From Rhizobium sp. CCGE531 (GTDB lineage Bacteria; Pseudomonadota; Alphaproteobacteria; Rhizobiales; Rhizobiaceae): 64,000 nucleotides of DNA. Position 1 is the stretch's first letter, and every line of letters begins with the position of its first letter. The notes beneath the pieces were generated by a model that saw nothing but the letters and a program-made list of their open reading frames with translations, was not told the origin of the DNA and did not search any database. The stretch spans positions 1,031,001 to 1,095,000 of the forward strand of contig NZ_CP032684.1 of the NCBI RefSeq assembly GCF_003627795.1. The letters are read 5' to 3'. Below, one piece after another: positions 25,963 through 34,752 of this stretch. Position numbers and translations under genes: made by a program.

Positions 25963-26415
25963 ATGCTCTTTGAGCTCTTCGATCGTCTGCTAAATGTGAG
26001 TCCCAATCTGCAGCTGTTGAACCATTGCGTGTTGGAGATTCTTTTCCTGCTGTCCGCGTATTATATGATTTGGAAGTTGTTGCACACGCAGCCGTTCAAA
26101 CCTCTCGTAACCTACCTCAAGAAGGAGTTTCAGGCGCAGTCTACGAAGCGCTCTCGCCGATGGCAGCTATTTCATCACGCATTTGGTATGTTTCTGTTTC
26201 TCCTTATGGCAATAGGCGTATACATTGTTTCATCGATGGTTTTACTCGTTGCCGCCTGGCACACGGGCCAAAAGGACGTTTTCCCGTTACAACTTCTGGC
26301 GCTGGGATTTTTCTTCGTTGGCCTTGTTGTAAGCGCGCTGATGCGTGAGAATGCAAGGAAAGAGTGGACGTCGTTTCGCGCCCTTTTTGCAAATGGAAGA
26401 GGCGGGTCACTTTGA
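25963..26415 (+). CDS. Small membrane protein, unrecognised
   Basis: A 150-residue protein with three hydrophobic segments, at about residues 20-40, 72-96 and 105-125, and basic loops (KSR-type stretch STKRSRRWQLF). AAGGAG lies seven bases before the ATG. Base composition is clearly more AT-rich than the genes on either side, which suggests recent acquisition. It is wedged between mutY and DUF721, two genes usually adjacent in rhizobia. I do not recognise the family. Confidence 0.65.
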   Translation: MLFELFDRLLNVSPNLQLLNHCVLEILFLLSAYYMIWKLLHTQPFKPLVTYLKKEFQAQSTKRSRRWQLFHHAFGMFLFLLMAIGVYIVSSMVLLVAAWHTGQKDVFPLQLLALGFFFVGLVVSALMRENARKEWTSFRALFANGRGGSL

Positions 26416-26473
26416 CGTTCCAACCGAAGATAATGGCTTGTTGCGATTACGAGAAGCGGACAGCCACGTCGAA

Positions 26474-26992
26474 ATGAGCGAATATGGCGTGTTGAAAATG
26501 TCGCGTCGTGGCGTACGGCAGATTTCCGAGCTGACCAACGGCATCGTCGATCCGGTGCTGGCAAAGCGTGCCGGCATCAACACGACGCTGCTCGGCTGCT
26601 GGGATGAGATCGCCGGCGAAGACTTTGCCGACTGCACGCGGCCGGAAAAGATCGCCTGGGCGAAGCGAACCGGCCCCGGCATGGACGACCGCTATCAGCC
26701 GGGCGTGCTGACGATCGCCTGCGAGGGCGCCCGCGCGCTCTTTTTGACCCATGCGCAGGGTGAGCTCATCCAGCGCATCAATAGCTTCTTCGGCTTCTAC
26801 GCCGTCAATCAGATCCGCATCGTGCAGAAGCCGGTCTCCGTCGCGTCCAAACGTTCCCGCACGCCGCCTCCATTGAAGGGTGAGGCGGCACGCAAGCTGG
26901 CCGACATGATGGATGGCATCGAGGATGAGAAGATCAGGGCTGCCGTTCAGCGTTTGGGCACGGCGATGGTGTGGAAGCGGGGTAGGACGTAA
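26474..26992 (+). CDS. DUF721 (DciA-like) protein
   Basis: A 172-residue protein of the DUF721 family. Diagnostic parts are the N-terminal GVRQISELTNGIVDPVLAKRAG and the core WDEIAGEDFADCTRPEKI...GVLTIACEGARALFLTHAQGELIQRIN, a KH-like fold. DUF721 includes DciA, a loader of the replicative helicase in bacteria without DnaC; this supports a replication role, though not proven for this protein. The ATG at 26474 is chosen; one at 26498 is also possible. Confidence 0.85.
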   Translation: MSEYGVLKMSRRGVRQISELTNGIVDPVLAKRAGINTTLLGCWDEIAGEDFADCTRPEKIAWAKRTGPGMDDRYQPGVLTIACEGARALFLTHAQGELIQRINSFFGFYAVNQIRIVQKPVSVASKRSRTPPPLKGEAARKLADMMDGIEDEKIRAAVQRLGTAMVWKRGRT

Positions 26993-27035
26993 CGGACTGA
27001 GATATCAAAATCGAATTGGATATCTGTTCCCGACT

Positions 27036-27053
27036 TGCTATATCTGTATAGCA
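27036..27053. promoter_or_regulatory. Operator-like palindrome of the RelBE-type pair
   Basis: TGCTATA-TCTG-TATAGCA is a perfect inverted repeat of seven bases with a four-base spacer, ending 17 bases before the antitoxin start. It is a good candidate for the antitoxin binding site, and the TATA content may overlap the -10 region. Confidence 0.55.
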
Positions 27054-27070
27054 CGATGGAGTTAAACGCG

Positions 27071-27295
27071 ATGTTGGCCCTAAGGCTTCCGCCGGAAATT
27101 GAAGCAAGACTCGATGAACTCGCCAAGCGTACCGGGCGCAGCAAAAGTTTCTATGCGCGCGAAGCAATTCTTGAGCATCTTGATGATCTTGAGGATATCT
27201 ATCTGGCGGAGAAACGTCTGGAAGAGTTTCGCCGCGGCGAGAATGGCAGCGTTTCGCTGGCCGAACTGATGGCGCGGTATGGCGTGGCGGATTGA
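27071..27295 (+). CDS. RelB-like antitoxin (ribbon-helix-helix)
   Basis: A 74-residue protein with the ribbon-helix-helix pattern MLALRLPPEIEARLDELAKR followed by GRSKSFYAREAILEHLDDLED and an acidic toxin-binding tail. The ATG at 27071 has GGAG nine bases upstream; another ATG at 27056 lacks a ribosome binding site. It overlaps the toxin gene by 17 bases, the usual coupling of such pairs. Confidence 0.85.
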   Translation: MLALRLPPEIEARLDELAKRTGRSKSFYAREAILEHLDDLEDIYLAEKRLEEFRRGENGSVSLAELMARYGVAD

Positions 27296-27551
27296 GTTTC
27301 AACGAGCTGCCGAGCGCGAACTGGACAAACTTGGGCACGAGGCTTCCCGCCGGATTTTGAGATTTCTCCATGACCGCGTTGCCAAGCTGGATGATCCGCG
27401 CGCCATCGGAGAAGCGTTGAAAGGCTCGGAGCTCGGCAATTTCTGGAAATACCGAGTGGGGGATTATCGAGTGATCGCGCACATCGAAGATAGTACCGTT
27501 CGGATACTGATTGTTCGAATTGGAAATAGGCGCGAAGTCTATCGAAAATAA
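27279..27551 (+). CDS. RelE-family toxin
   Basis: A 90-residue toxin with the RelE pattern: WRIEFQRAAERELDKLG, a helical hairpin, GNFWKYRVGDYRVIAHIED and the closing strand ILIVRIGNRREVYRK, with the basic residues that act on ribosome-bound mRNA. It pairs with the overlapping antitoxin. The pair sits between DUF721 and dsbA, which are neighbours in many rhizobia, so it is probably an inserted module. Confidence 0.87.
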   Translation: MAWRIEFQRAAERELDKLGHEASRRILRFLHDRVAKLDDPRAIGEALKGSELGNFWKYRVGDYRVIAHIEDSTVRILIVRIGNRREVYRK

Positions 27552-27724
27552 TCCGAAACAAGGCCCCATCGACGGCTTGAGACGATTCCGACCAAAATTT
27601 AACCTCTCCGTCTTTGCCAGGTCACAATTCTTTGAAGAAAGTTGGTCAACCGTGCCTTGTTAGCGGCAAGCTGCCGTTATATCGCATGAATATTCGAAGA
27701 CCTCTTTCAACGACGGGTGACTCT

Positions 27725-28414
27725 ATGCCGATGTCCGACATGCTCTTGACCAAACGCCATCTGCTGGGCGGCTCTGCCGTTGCAGCCCTTTCCGTGGCGT
27801 TCTCTGCCTTCGCTGACACTGCATCCGCCGCAACCGCCGAAGACGAAGTGCCGCTGTCGGACGGCAATGTCGACATGAACGAAGTGCTGAAGCCCGGCCC
27901 GCTGCCGGAAATCGCGTTCGGCAAGGAAGATGCGCCCGTCAAGATCGTCGAATACATGTCGCTGACCTGCCCGCACTGCGCGCATTTCGCCGTCACGACC
28001 TTCGACACGATCAAGCAGAAATACGTCGATACCGGCAAGGTCCGCTTCATCATCCGCGAATTCCCGTTCGATCCGCGTGCCGCCGCGGCCTTCATGCTGG
28101 CCCGTTGCGCCCCGCAGGAACAGTACATGCCGATGGTCGAAATGCTGTTCAAGCAGCAGATCGCCTGGGCTTCGCCCGATGTCGATGGCCGCGCCGCATT
28201 GCTGCAGATGTCGAAACTCGCTGGTTTTACTGAGGATAGCTTCACGAAATGCTTGACGAACCAGAAGCTTCTGGATGATGTCAACTCAGTACGGGAACGC
28301 GCAGCCAAGGATTTCGGCGTCAATGCAACGCCGACCTTCCTGATCAATGGCAAGCGCTACGCAGGGGACATGTCTGTTGGTGCCATGTCGAAACTTATCG
28401 ACAGCCTGCTCTGA
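27725..28414 (+). CDS. DsbA-family thiol:disulfide protein
   Basis: A 229-residue periplasmic protein with a signal peptide (RHLLGGSAVAALSVAFSAFA, cleavage near ASAA) and a DsbA/thioredoxin-4 domain. The active site is C82-P-H-C85, the cis-proline loop is NATPTFLING. It probably introduces or isomerises disulfide bonds in exported proteins. ATGs at 27686 and 27731 are alternative starts. It precedes smc, as in many Alphaproteobacteria, but a repeat separates the two. Confidence 0.9.
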   Translation: MPMSDMLLTKRHLLGGSAVAALSVAFSAFADTASAATAEDEVPLSDGNVDMNEVLKPGPLPEIAFGKEDAPVKIVEYMSLTCPHCAHFAVTTFDTIKQKYVDTGKVRFIIREFPFDPRAAAAFMLARCAPQEQYMPMVEMLFKQQIAWASPDVDGRAALLQMSKLAGFTEDSFTKCLTNQKLLDDVNSVRERAAKDFGVNATPTFLINGKRYAGDMSVGAMSKLIDSLL

Positions 28415-28470
28415 TCCGCGCCTTTTTTCATCACAGGCGGGCGGCCGAGGTCGTGCGCCTGCTTTCTATT

Positions 28471-28590
28471 ACCTCCCCCTCGAAGGGGGAGGTCGCGCTG
28501 AAAGCGCGGGTTGGAGCGATTTCTGGGGTGAACGCATGATCACCCCACCCCGGACCTTTGGTCCGACCCTCCCCTTCAAGGGGAGGGTGG
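28471..28590. repeat. C-rich/G-rich mosaic intergenic repeat (inverted copy)
   Basis: The element runs from CCTCCCCCTCGAAGGGGGAGG to CCCTCCCCTTCAAGGGGAGGG, with GATCACCCCACCCCGGACC between. It is the reverse-complement orientation of the copy at 11574-11684. Its right edge continues into GGTGGAG, which serves as the ribosome binding site of smc at 28601. Confidence 0.78.
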
Positions 28591-28600
28591 AGATCACCCT

Positions 28601-31600
28601 ATGAAATTCAACAGGCTGAGACTTGTCGGCTTCAAATCCTTCGTCGAACCGGGGGAGTTTGTCATCGAGCGTGGCCTGACCGGCGTCGTCGGGCCGAACG
28701 GCTGCGGCAAGTCCAATCTCGTCGAAGCGCTGCGCTGGGTAATGGGCGAGAATTCCTATAAGAACATGCGCGCCTCCGGGATGGACGACGTGATCTTTTC
28801 CGGATCCGGCAATCGCCCCGCCCGCAACACCGCCGAAGTCGGCCTTTACCTCGACAACAGCGATCGCACCGCGCCGGCAGCTTTCAACGACAGCGATGAG
28901 ATCCAGGTCACGCGCCGCATCGAGCGCGAGCAAGGCTCGGTCTATCGCATCAACGGCAAGGAGGCCCGCGCCAAGGATGTGCAGCTGCTGTTTGCCGACG
29001 CCTCCACCGGCGCCCGCTCGCCCTCCATGGTCGGGCAGGGGCGTATCGGCGAGCTGATCCAGGCGAAGCCCCAGGCGAGGCGCCAACTGCTGGAAGAGGC
29101 TGCCGGCATTTCCGGCCTGCATTCGCGCCGGCACGAAGCCGAGCTGCGCCTGCGCGCCGCCGAGAGCAACCTAGAGCGGCTGGATGACGTGACGTCGCAG
29201 CTCGAAAGCCAGATCGAAAGCCTGAAGCGTCAGGCCCGGCAGGCCAACCGCTTCAAGACGCTCTCGGCCGATATTCGCGCCCGCGAAGCCATGCTGCTGC
29301 ATATCCGCTGGGTGCAGGCGAAGGAAGCCGAGGCCGAGGCCGACAGTGCCCTGAACCAGGCAACGGTGCTGGTCGCCGAAAAGGCGCAGATCCAGATGGA
29401 GGCGGCAAAGGCGCAGGGCATCGCCAGCTTCAAGCTGCCGGAGCTGCGCGATGACGAAGCGAAGGCCGCCGCCGCCCTGCAGCGTCTGCAAATCGCCCGC
29501 TCGCAATTGGAAGAGGATGTCAATCGCATCCTGCGGCGGCGTGATGAATTGATCCGACGCCTGGCGCAGCTGGCCGAGGATATCAGCCGCGAGCAGCGCC
29601 TTGTCGCCGACAATGCTTCCATTCTTGCCAAGCTGGATGCCGAAGAAGCCGATCTCACCGACATCCTTGCCGATTCCGGCAGGCTTGCCGAGGAGACGCG
29701 TATCGCGTTTGAGGAAGCGGCCACCAAGCTCGCCGACAGCGAGCGCATCTTTACCGCCCTGACCGCCGAACGCGCCGAGACCGCCGCCGCCCGCAATCAG
29801 CTGGAGCGCGCCATCCGCGATCTGGCCGACCGCAAGATGAGGCTGGAACGACAGGCGGACGAAGCGAACCGCGAGCTTGCCGCCATCGACGAGAAGATGG
29901 CCGATCTGCCCGATCCCAGCGAAAAGCGCGATATGGTCGAGGCGGCGGAAAATGTCGTTGCCGATGCGGAAGGCGAGATCCAGCGCGTCGAAGCGGTTCT
30001 TGCCAAGGCGCGCGAAACCGAGGCGCTGTCGCGCGGACCGGTCGAGCAGGCACGGGCGCGTCTGAACGCGCTCGAGACCGAAGCGCGGACCATTTCCAAG
30101 ATGCTGGCGGCGGGCGATACCTCAGGCGCTTTTTCACCGGTTGCCGAAGAGCTGCGCGTCGACCGCGGCTTCGAGACCGCACTTGGTGCGGTGCTCGGGG
30201 ATGATCTGGAATCCTCGCTCGATTCCGAGGCGCCGGTCTATTGGTCCGACAATGGCAGCGGCGCCACCGATCCGGCTCTGCCAGAAGGCGTTGCACCCTT
30301 GATCACCCATGTCGGCGCGCCGGCGGCATTGACGCGGCGCCTGCGCCAGATCGGTATCGTTTCGGCTGAAGACGCGTCGCGATTGATGCCGGCGTTGAAG
30401 CCTGGACAGCGGTTGGTCACCCGGGACGGCGCGGTTTTCCGCTGGGATGGTCATGTGACCGGCGCCGATGCGCCGAGTGCCGCTGCCTTGCGGCTGGCGC
30501 AGAAGAATCGCCTCTCCGAGCTGGACGCAGAAGCCGAGCTCGCGCGCGATGTGCTTGTGGAGGCTGAAGAGCGTCTGTCGGCCGCCGCCGAGGCGATCAG
30601 AGCCGAAGAGGGACATCTGGCCACTGCCCGCGACGCCAACCGGCTTGCGGCCCGGCATCTGGCCGAGGCGCGCGAAGCGCTCGCCGCCGCCGAGCGGGCC
30701 TCCGGCGACCTCATCCGTCGCCGCGATGTCGTCGTCGAGGCCGTCAGCCGGTTGCGGGAGCAGCTTGAAGATGTGGCGATGCAGGATGAGAATGCCCGCA
30801 TCGAACTGGTAGACGCGCCGGATCTCGACGGTATCGATGTGAAGCTGCGCGACCAGCAGGCGGAGGTCGCGACGGATCGCGGCGCGCTCGCCGAAGCGCG
30901 TGCCCGGCATGAAGGCCTGAACCGGGAAAACGAGGCGCGGCAACGCCGCCTCCTGGCGATCCGGCAGGAGCGTGATACCTGGCGCCAGCGCGCGGCCAGC
31001 GCCGAGGAGCATATCCAGACGCTGCGCGACCGTGAAGAGGAAGCGCGCGAAGAAGCGGCCGAACTCGATCTCGCCCCCGATGAATTCGACGATAAGCGCC
31101 GCGCCTTGATGAACGAGCTGCAGAAGGCAGAGGAGGCGCGCCGCCGGGCTGCCGACCGCCTTGCCGAAGCGGAAGTCGTTCAGCGCGAGGCCGATCGTCA
31201 TGCGACGACGGCCCTTTCCGAACTGGCGGAAAGCCGCGAGAAGCGTGGTCGGGTCGAGGAGCGGCTGGTCTCTGCCCGCGAGCGTCGGCAGGAGAGCGAA
31301 CTGCGCATTCGTCAGGCGCTCAATGTCGAGCCGCACGAGGCTATGCGCCTGACCGGCCTTTCGGCAGTGCAGAACGTGCCGGATCTGCGTGAGGTCGAAC
31401 GCGAGCTGGAACGGCTGAAGATCGAACGCGAGCGTCTTGGTGCCGTCAATCTGCGCGCCGAGGAGGAGAGCAAGGAGCTGACGGAGCGGCTGCAGGCCCT
31501 GATCAAGGAACGCGATGACGTCATCGACGCCATCAGGAAGCTGCGCGGCGCGATCCAGAGCCTCAACCGCGAGGGCCGCGAACGTCTGATCGTTGCCTTC

Positions 31601-32062
31601 GACATCGTCAATGCGCAGTTCCAGCGCCTGTTCACCCATCTTTTCGGTGGCGGCACGGCCGAACTTCAGCTCATCGAGTCGGACGATCCGCTGGAGGCGG
31701 GCCTGGAAATCCTCGCCCGCCCGCCGGGCAAGAAGCCGCAGACTATGACCCTGCTTTCCGGCGGCGAGCAGGCGCTGACGGCCATGGCGCTGATCTTCGC
31801 CGTCTTCCTCACCAATCCCGCACCCATCTGCGTGCTGGACGAAGTCGATGCGCCGCTCGACGACCACAATGTCGAGCGTTACTGCAACCTCATGGACGAG
31901 ATGGCCGCCTCGACCGAGACGCGCTTCGTCGTCATCACCCACAATCCCATCACCATGGCGCGCATGGACCGCCTCTTCGGCGTGACCATGGCGGAGCAGG
32001 GCGTATCGCAGCTCGTCTCCGTCGATCTGCAGACCGCCGAGCGGCTGCGGGAAATCGCCTGA
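28601..32062 (+). CDS. smc: Chromosome segregation protein SMC
   Basis: A 1153-residue SMC ATPase. The N-terminal head has Walker A GPNGCGKSN (31-39), followed by long coiled coils, a hinge at about 505-640 and a returning coiled coil. The C-terminal head has the signature LSGGEQ (1052-1057) and Walker B VLDEVD (about 1078-1083). It compacts and segregates the chromosome with ScpA and ScpB. Length is normal. The upstream repeat may isolate it from dsbA transcription or carry its leader. Confidence 0.97.
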   Translation: MKFNRLRLVGFKSFVEPGEFVIERGLTGVVGPNGCGKSNLVEALRWVMGENSYKNMRASGMDDVIFSGSGNRPARNTAEVGLYLDNSDRTAPAAFNDSDEIQVTRRIEREQGSVYRINGKEARAKDVQLLFADASTGARSPSMVGQGRIGELIQAKPQARRQLLEEAAGISGLHSRRHEAELRLRAAESNLERLDDVTSQLESQIESLKRQARQANRFKTLSADIRAREAMLLHIRWVQAKEAEAEADSALNQATVLVAEKAQIQMEAAKAQGIASFKLPELRDDEAKAAAALQRLQIARSQLEEDVNRILRRRDELIRRLAQLAEDISREQRLVADNASILAKLDAEEADLTDILADSGRLAEETRIAFEEAATKLADSERIFTALTAERAETAAARNQLERAIRDLADRKMRLERQADEANRELAAIDEKMADLPDPSEKRDMVEAAENVVADAEGEIQRVEAVLAKARETEALSRGPVEQARARLNALETEARTISKMLAAGDTSGAFSPVAEELRVDRGFETALGAVLGDDLESSLDSEAPVYWSDNGSGATDPALPEGVAPLITHVGAPAALTRRLRQIGIVSAEDASRLMPALKPGQRLVTRDGAVFRWDGHVTGADAPSAAALRLAQKNRLSELDAEAELARDVLVEAEERLSAAAEAIRAEEGHLATARDANRLAARHLAEAREALAAAERASGDLIRRRDVVVEAVSRLREQLEDVAMQDENARIELVDAPDLDGIDVKLRDQQAEVATDRGALAEARARHEGLNRENEARQRRLLAIRQERDTWRQRAASAEEHIQTLRDREEEAREEAAELDLAPDEFDDKRRALMNELQKAEEARRRAADRLAEAEVVQREADRHATTALSELAESREKRGRVEERLVSARERRQESELRIRQALNVEPHEAMRLTGLSAVQNVPDLREVERELERLKIERERLGAVNLRAEEESKELTERLQALIKERDDVIDAIRKLRGAIQSLNREGRERLIVAFDIVNAQFQRLFTHLFGGGTAELQLIESDDPLEAGLEILARPPGKKPQTMTLLSGGEQALTAMALIFAVFLTNPAPICVLDEVDAPLDDHNVERYCNLMDEMAASTETRFVVITHNPITMARMDRLFGVTMAEQGVSQLVSVDLQTAERLREIA

Positions 32063-32191
32063 TATTTTCCGTCGCCCGGCGGCAACTTCCGTCAAGGCGT
32101 TGATTATCCGGACCAATCCGGGATGAGATTCGTCGCTCCGAAAAGGGTCTTCGGGGGAATTCTCATCGGTAGCCCGTGGGCCGTCGACGCT

Positions 32192-32719
32192 TTAACCTTT
32201 GGCGACAGGCGCCGGCGGCACGGGGAGGATGATTTCGGATGCGACCTTCCAGTCCCTTTTGATCCTGATCCAATTGATGATCATCAGGAACGGCTTCGGC
32301 GTGCCGTCCTGACCGGCATAGGAAACCGTAATGTTCATCGGCGCATAGGATTCAGCCATTTCGCGGGTCAATCCGACGACCTTGAGCTTGGAGAAATCGG
32401 GCGCAAGCACGACTGGTCCCGACCCGGCGATGTCGTGGAGCTTCCGGTCCACGGCCTCGTTACCCCAAAATCCAGCCCAGTTGCCTTCAGAGGGGATGGC
32501 GCTTTTTGCGACCAGAAGCGCGGAAGGTGACTGCCAGAACATGTTGTGCAACGCCTTGAGATCATGCTTGTTCGCCGAATCCATGAGCTGACTGAAATGC
32601 GATTTGATCGTGCTCAGCGTCTGAGTGTCCAGCGGATCCTTATGGGCGACTGGCGCTGCCGCCGCTGATCCGGCCGAAAGCACTGCCAAAGCGAAGGCGG
32701 CGGAGAGCATTTTTCGCAT
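32192..32719 (-). CDS. Secreted NTF2/SnoaL-like protein
   Basis: A 175-residue protein with a signal peptide (MLSAAFALAVLSAGSAAAA). The mature part, with IKSHFSQLMDSANKHDLKALHNMF and WVNR-type closing strands (INWIRIKRDWKVASEI), resembles the DUF4440/SnoaL-like NTF2 fold. AAGGGA lies ten bases before the ATG at 32719; the longer frame lacks support. The function is unknown. It is downstream of the MBL-fold gene on the same strand, 100 bases away. Confidence 0.75.
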   Translation of the reverse strand: MRKMLSAAFALAVLSAGSAAAAPVAHKDPLDTQTLSTIKSHFSQLMDSANKHDLKALHNMFWQSPSALLVAKSAIPSEGNWAGFWGNEAVDRKLHDIAGSGPVVLAPDFSKLKVVGLTREMAESYAPMNITVSYAGQDGTPKPFLMIINWIRIKRDWKVASEIILPVPPAPVAKG

Positions 32720-32819
32720 GTTCAATATCCCTTGCGTTCGTTGATGAGGGGCGAATTCCAAAAAAGAGGAACGGAAAGTCGGGCCGGCCGTGAAACCGAC
32801 CCGGCACATCCCATTGTTC

Positions 32820-33674
32820 TTAGCTTTTCCCTTTGGCGGCGTTCGAGGCACCCCAAAGTGAGCCCGGATTGGCGCGATTGGGATAGAGCTCCAGCATGGC
32901 GTCGTAGAGCTCACGCGCGGTCGTCGTTGCCTCGTTCAGGCGATTGAAATCGAGAAGATATTGCCGTGTCTCGCCGATGATGCGGGGATCATCGGCGTTT
33001 GCCGGCAACTTATGCCCGGCGATCACCGCCCTGGGCTGCAGTGCCTCGAGCTTGTCAAGCGCGGCAATCCATTCAAGCCGGCTCCGCGCATCGGTCTCGC
33101 CAAGGTAAAGGTGGATGCCATTGTAGACGACATCCCCGCCGACGATCAGCCCGATCGATGGGGCGTACAAGCAGGTTGAGTGGCTCGTGTCGGTATGCCC
33201 GGCGTTCACCACGACAAGCTTATGTCCTTCCAGTTCCAAAGTATCGCCGTCGAGCGGCTCGGCGATCAGCAACCGGTCGGGAATCTGGCCGGGAAAGAGC
33301 CTGCGCCAGAAATTGTCGATCGACGCTGGCGACAATTGCGCATGCATGGTCTCGACCACCGCCGGCGTCGCAAGCGCCCTCGCATTGGGAAAACGCTCCA
33401 GAAACGGTGCGAGGCCAAAGAAATGATCGCCATGTCCGTGGGTGATATAGATCGTCGTGAGGTTCTTGCCGCTCGCGACGACCCAATCCAGCAAGATCTG
33501 CGCGTGCCCGGCTGTAAGAAACGTATCGACAAGGATTGCGTCGCGCTCGCCATGGATGAGCGTCGATGAATTCACCACCCACATCAGCTCTTCCTTGCCA
33601 GGCGGCACGTCTCGGCCAAGGCCGGGGCGTTTGATCGTCAGTACATCCCAGTTCAAGCTCGTCTTGGAAAACAC
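32820..33674 (-). CDS. Metallo-beta-lactamase-fold hydrolase
   Basis: A 284-residue MBL-fold enzyme with the metal motif THGHGDH (H79, H81, D83, H84), a later histidine in NAGHTDTSHS, the aspartate in VGGDVVYNG and a final AGHKLP. There is no signal peptide, so it should be cytoplasmic; substrates may be thioesters, lactones or similar. The start is uncertain: GTG at 33674 has GGAAGG nine bases upstream, while TTG at 33695 and GTG at 33680 are alternatives. It is divergent from a TetR regulator. Confidence 0.85.
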   Translation of the reverse strand: MFSKTSLNWDVLTIKRPGLGRDVPPGKEELMWVVNSSTLIHGERDAILVDTFLTAGHAQILLDWVVASGKNLTTIYITHGHGDHFFGLAPFLERFPNARALATPAVVETMHAQLSPASIDNFWRRLFPGQIPDRLLIAEPLDGDTLELEGHKLVVVNAGHTDTSHSTCLYAPSIGLIVGGDVVYNGIHLYLGETDARSRLEWIAALDKLEALQPRAVIAGHKLPANADDPRIIGETRQYLLDFNRLNEATTTARELYDAMLELYPNRANPGSLWGASNAAKGKS

Positions 33675-33893
33675 GATCACTATCCTTCCAACCAATTGAT
33701 CTCATTGGATCCGCTCATGTTCGCGATGATCCGAAGGCGCGCTTTGCCGACGGGCGTCCCCAACGAGGATGCCCGTGCCCGCATTCGATCTTCGGTATGA
33801 TGCGCGTTGGCATGCCGCTCTCTTGACACATGTCCCGAGAGTTGCGATTAATATCGTATGACCGGTTGGTCGGAATTAGTCAAGGGGCCTGAA

Positions 33894-34508
33894 ATGAAAT
33901 CTCCTGCAGGCGCCAAGCGCGGCCCGAAGCCAAAGCCTGATACGCGTAACAATCTCCTTCAGGTGGGGCTGCGGATGATCCACGCCGAAGGCTATGCGGC
34001 GACCGGCATCCAGAGCATCGTGGATGGGGCGAATGTTCCCAAGGCCTCATTCTACAATCATTTTCCGAGCAAGGAGGCGTTCGGAATCGAAGTCATCGAT
34101 GCCTATTTCGATCGCAACGAGGGCAAGTTGCGTGACTTCTTCTGCAATTCGAATGTCGGGCCGCTGGCCAGGTTGGAGGCTTATTTCGACGATCGCATCG
34201 CCGCCTTCAGGGCGAATGGATTTGCGCGAGGATGCCTGCTTGGCAATTTCAGCGCGGAGATCGCCGATCACAGCGAGCTGATGCGCGAGCATCTGGCCGA
34301 ACATTTGGAAGCGTGGAGCAGTTTCTTTGAAAAATGCATCGCCGAGGCGCAGGAACGGAGACTGATTAGCGACAAATTTCCCGCAGCTTTGCTCGGCCGT
34401 TTCGTATTGAACAGTTGGGAAGGCGCGTTGCTGCGTATGCGAGCCGAAAAGAGCGATGCAGCGCTGGTTGAGTTCAAGGAAGTCGTCTTTGGCGGGCTCT
34501 TCGCCTAG
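33894..34508 (+). CDS. TetR/AcrR-family regulator
   Basis: A 204-residue repressor with an N-terminal TetR DNA-binding domain (RNNLLQVGLRMIHAEGYAAT, then SIVDGANVPKASFYNHFPSKEAFG). The C-terminal domain, with FARGCLLGNFSAEIADHS, is like that of the YbiH/TetR_C_16-type regulators near quinone or oxidative-stress genes. AAGGGG precedes the ATG at 33894. It is divergent from the MBL-fold gene, its likely target, across a 219-base gap. Confidence 0.9.
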   Translation: MKSPAGAKRGPKPKPDTRNNLLQVGLRMIHAEGYAATGIQSIVDGANVPKASFYNHFPSKEAFGIEVIDAYFDRNEGKLRDFFCNSNVGPLARLEAYFDDRIAAFRANGFARGCLLGNFSAEIADHSELMREHLAEHLEAWSSFFEKCIAEAQERRLISDKFPAALLGRFVLNSWEGALLRMRAEKSDAALVEFKEVVFGGLFA

Positions 34509-34752
34509 CGGGATGTCCGGGCTAGATGCCTGGGCGAAATTTCCGTTCGGTCACCATTGCGGTGCGGAAAGCGAGGCTTGCGGAAACCGCTGTCGATGCC
34601 GCTTTTCTGCGTATCCCGGCAACATCCCTTGAAAAGGCAAAATGTTTCTCTTATCGACAAGAAATTGCCGTCTTGGCTGCCGTACAGCCGGAAAGCGTGT
34701 TAGGTTTCTTTTCGATCAACAACATGGGCGCTGATCCGCCCGGAAGGGAAGT

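Noticed and set aside
30134..32116. Long open frame antisense to smc
   Set aside because: It is a shadow of the coding strand in GC-rich DNA; smc motifs on the plus strand are unambiguous.
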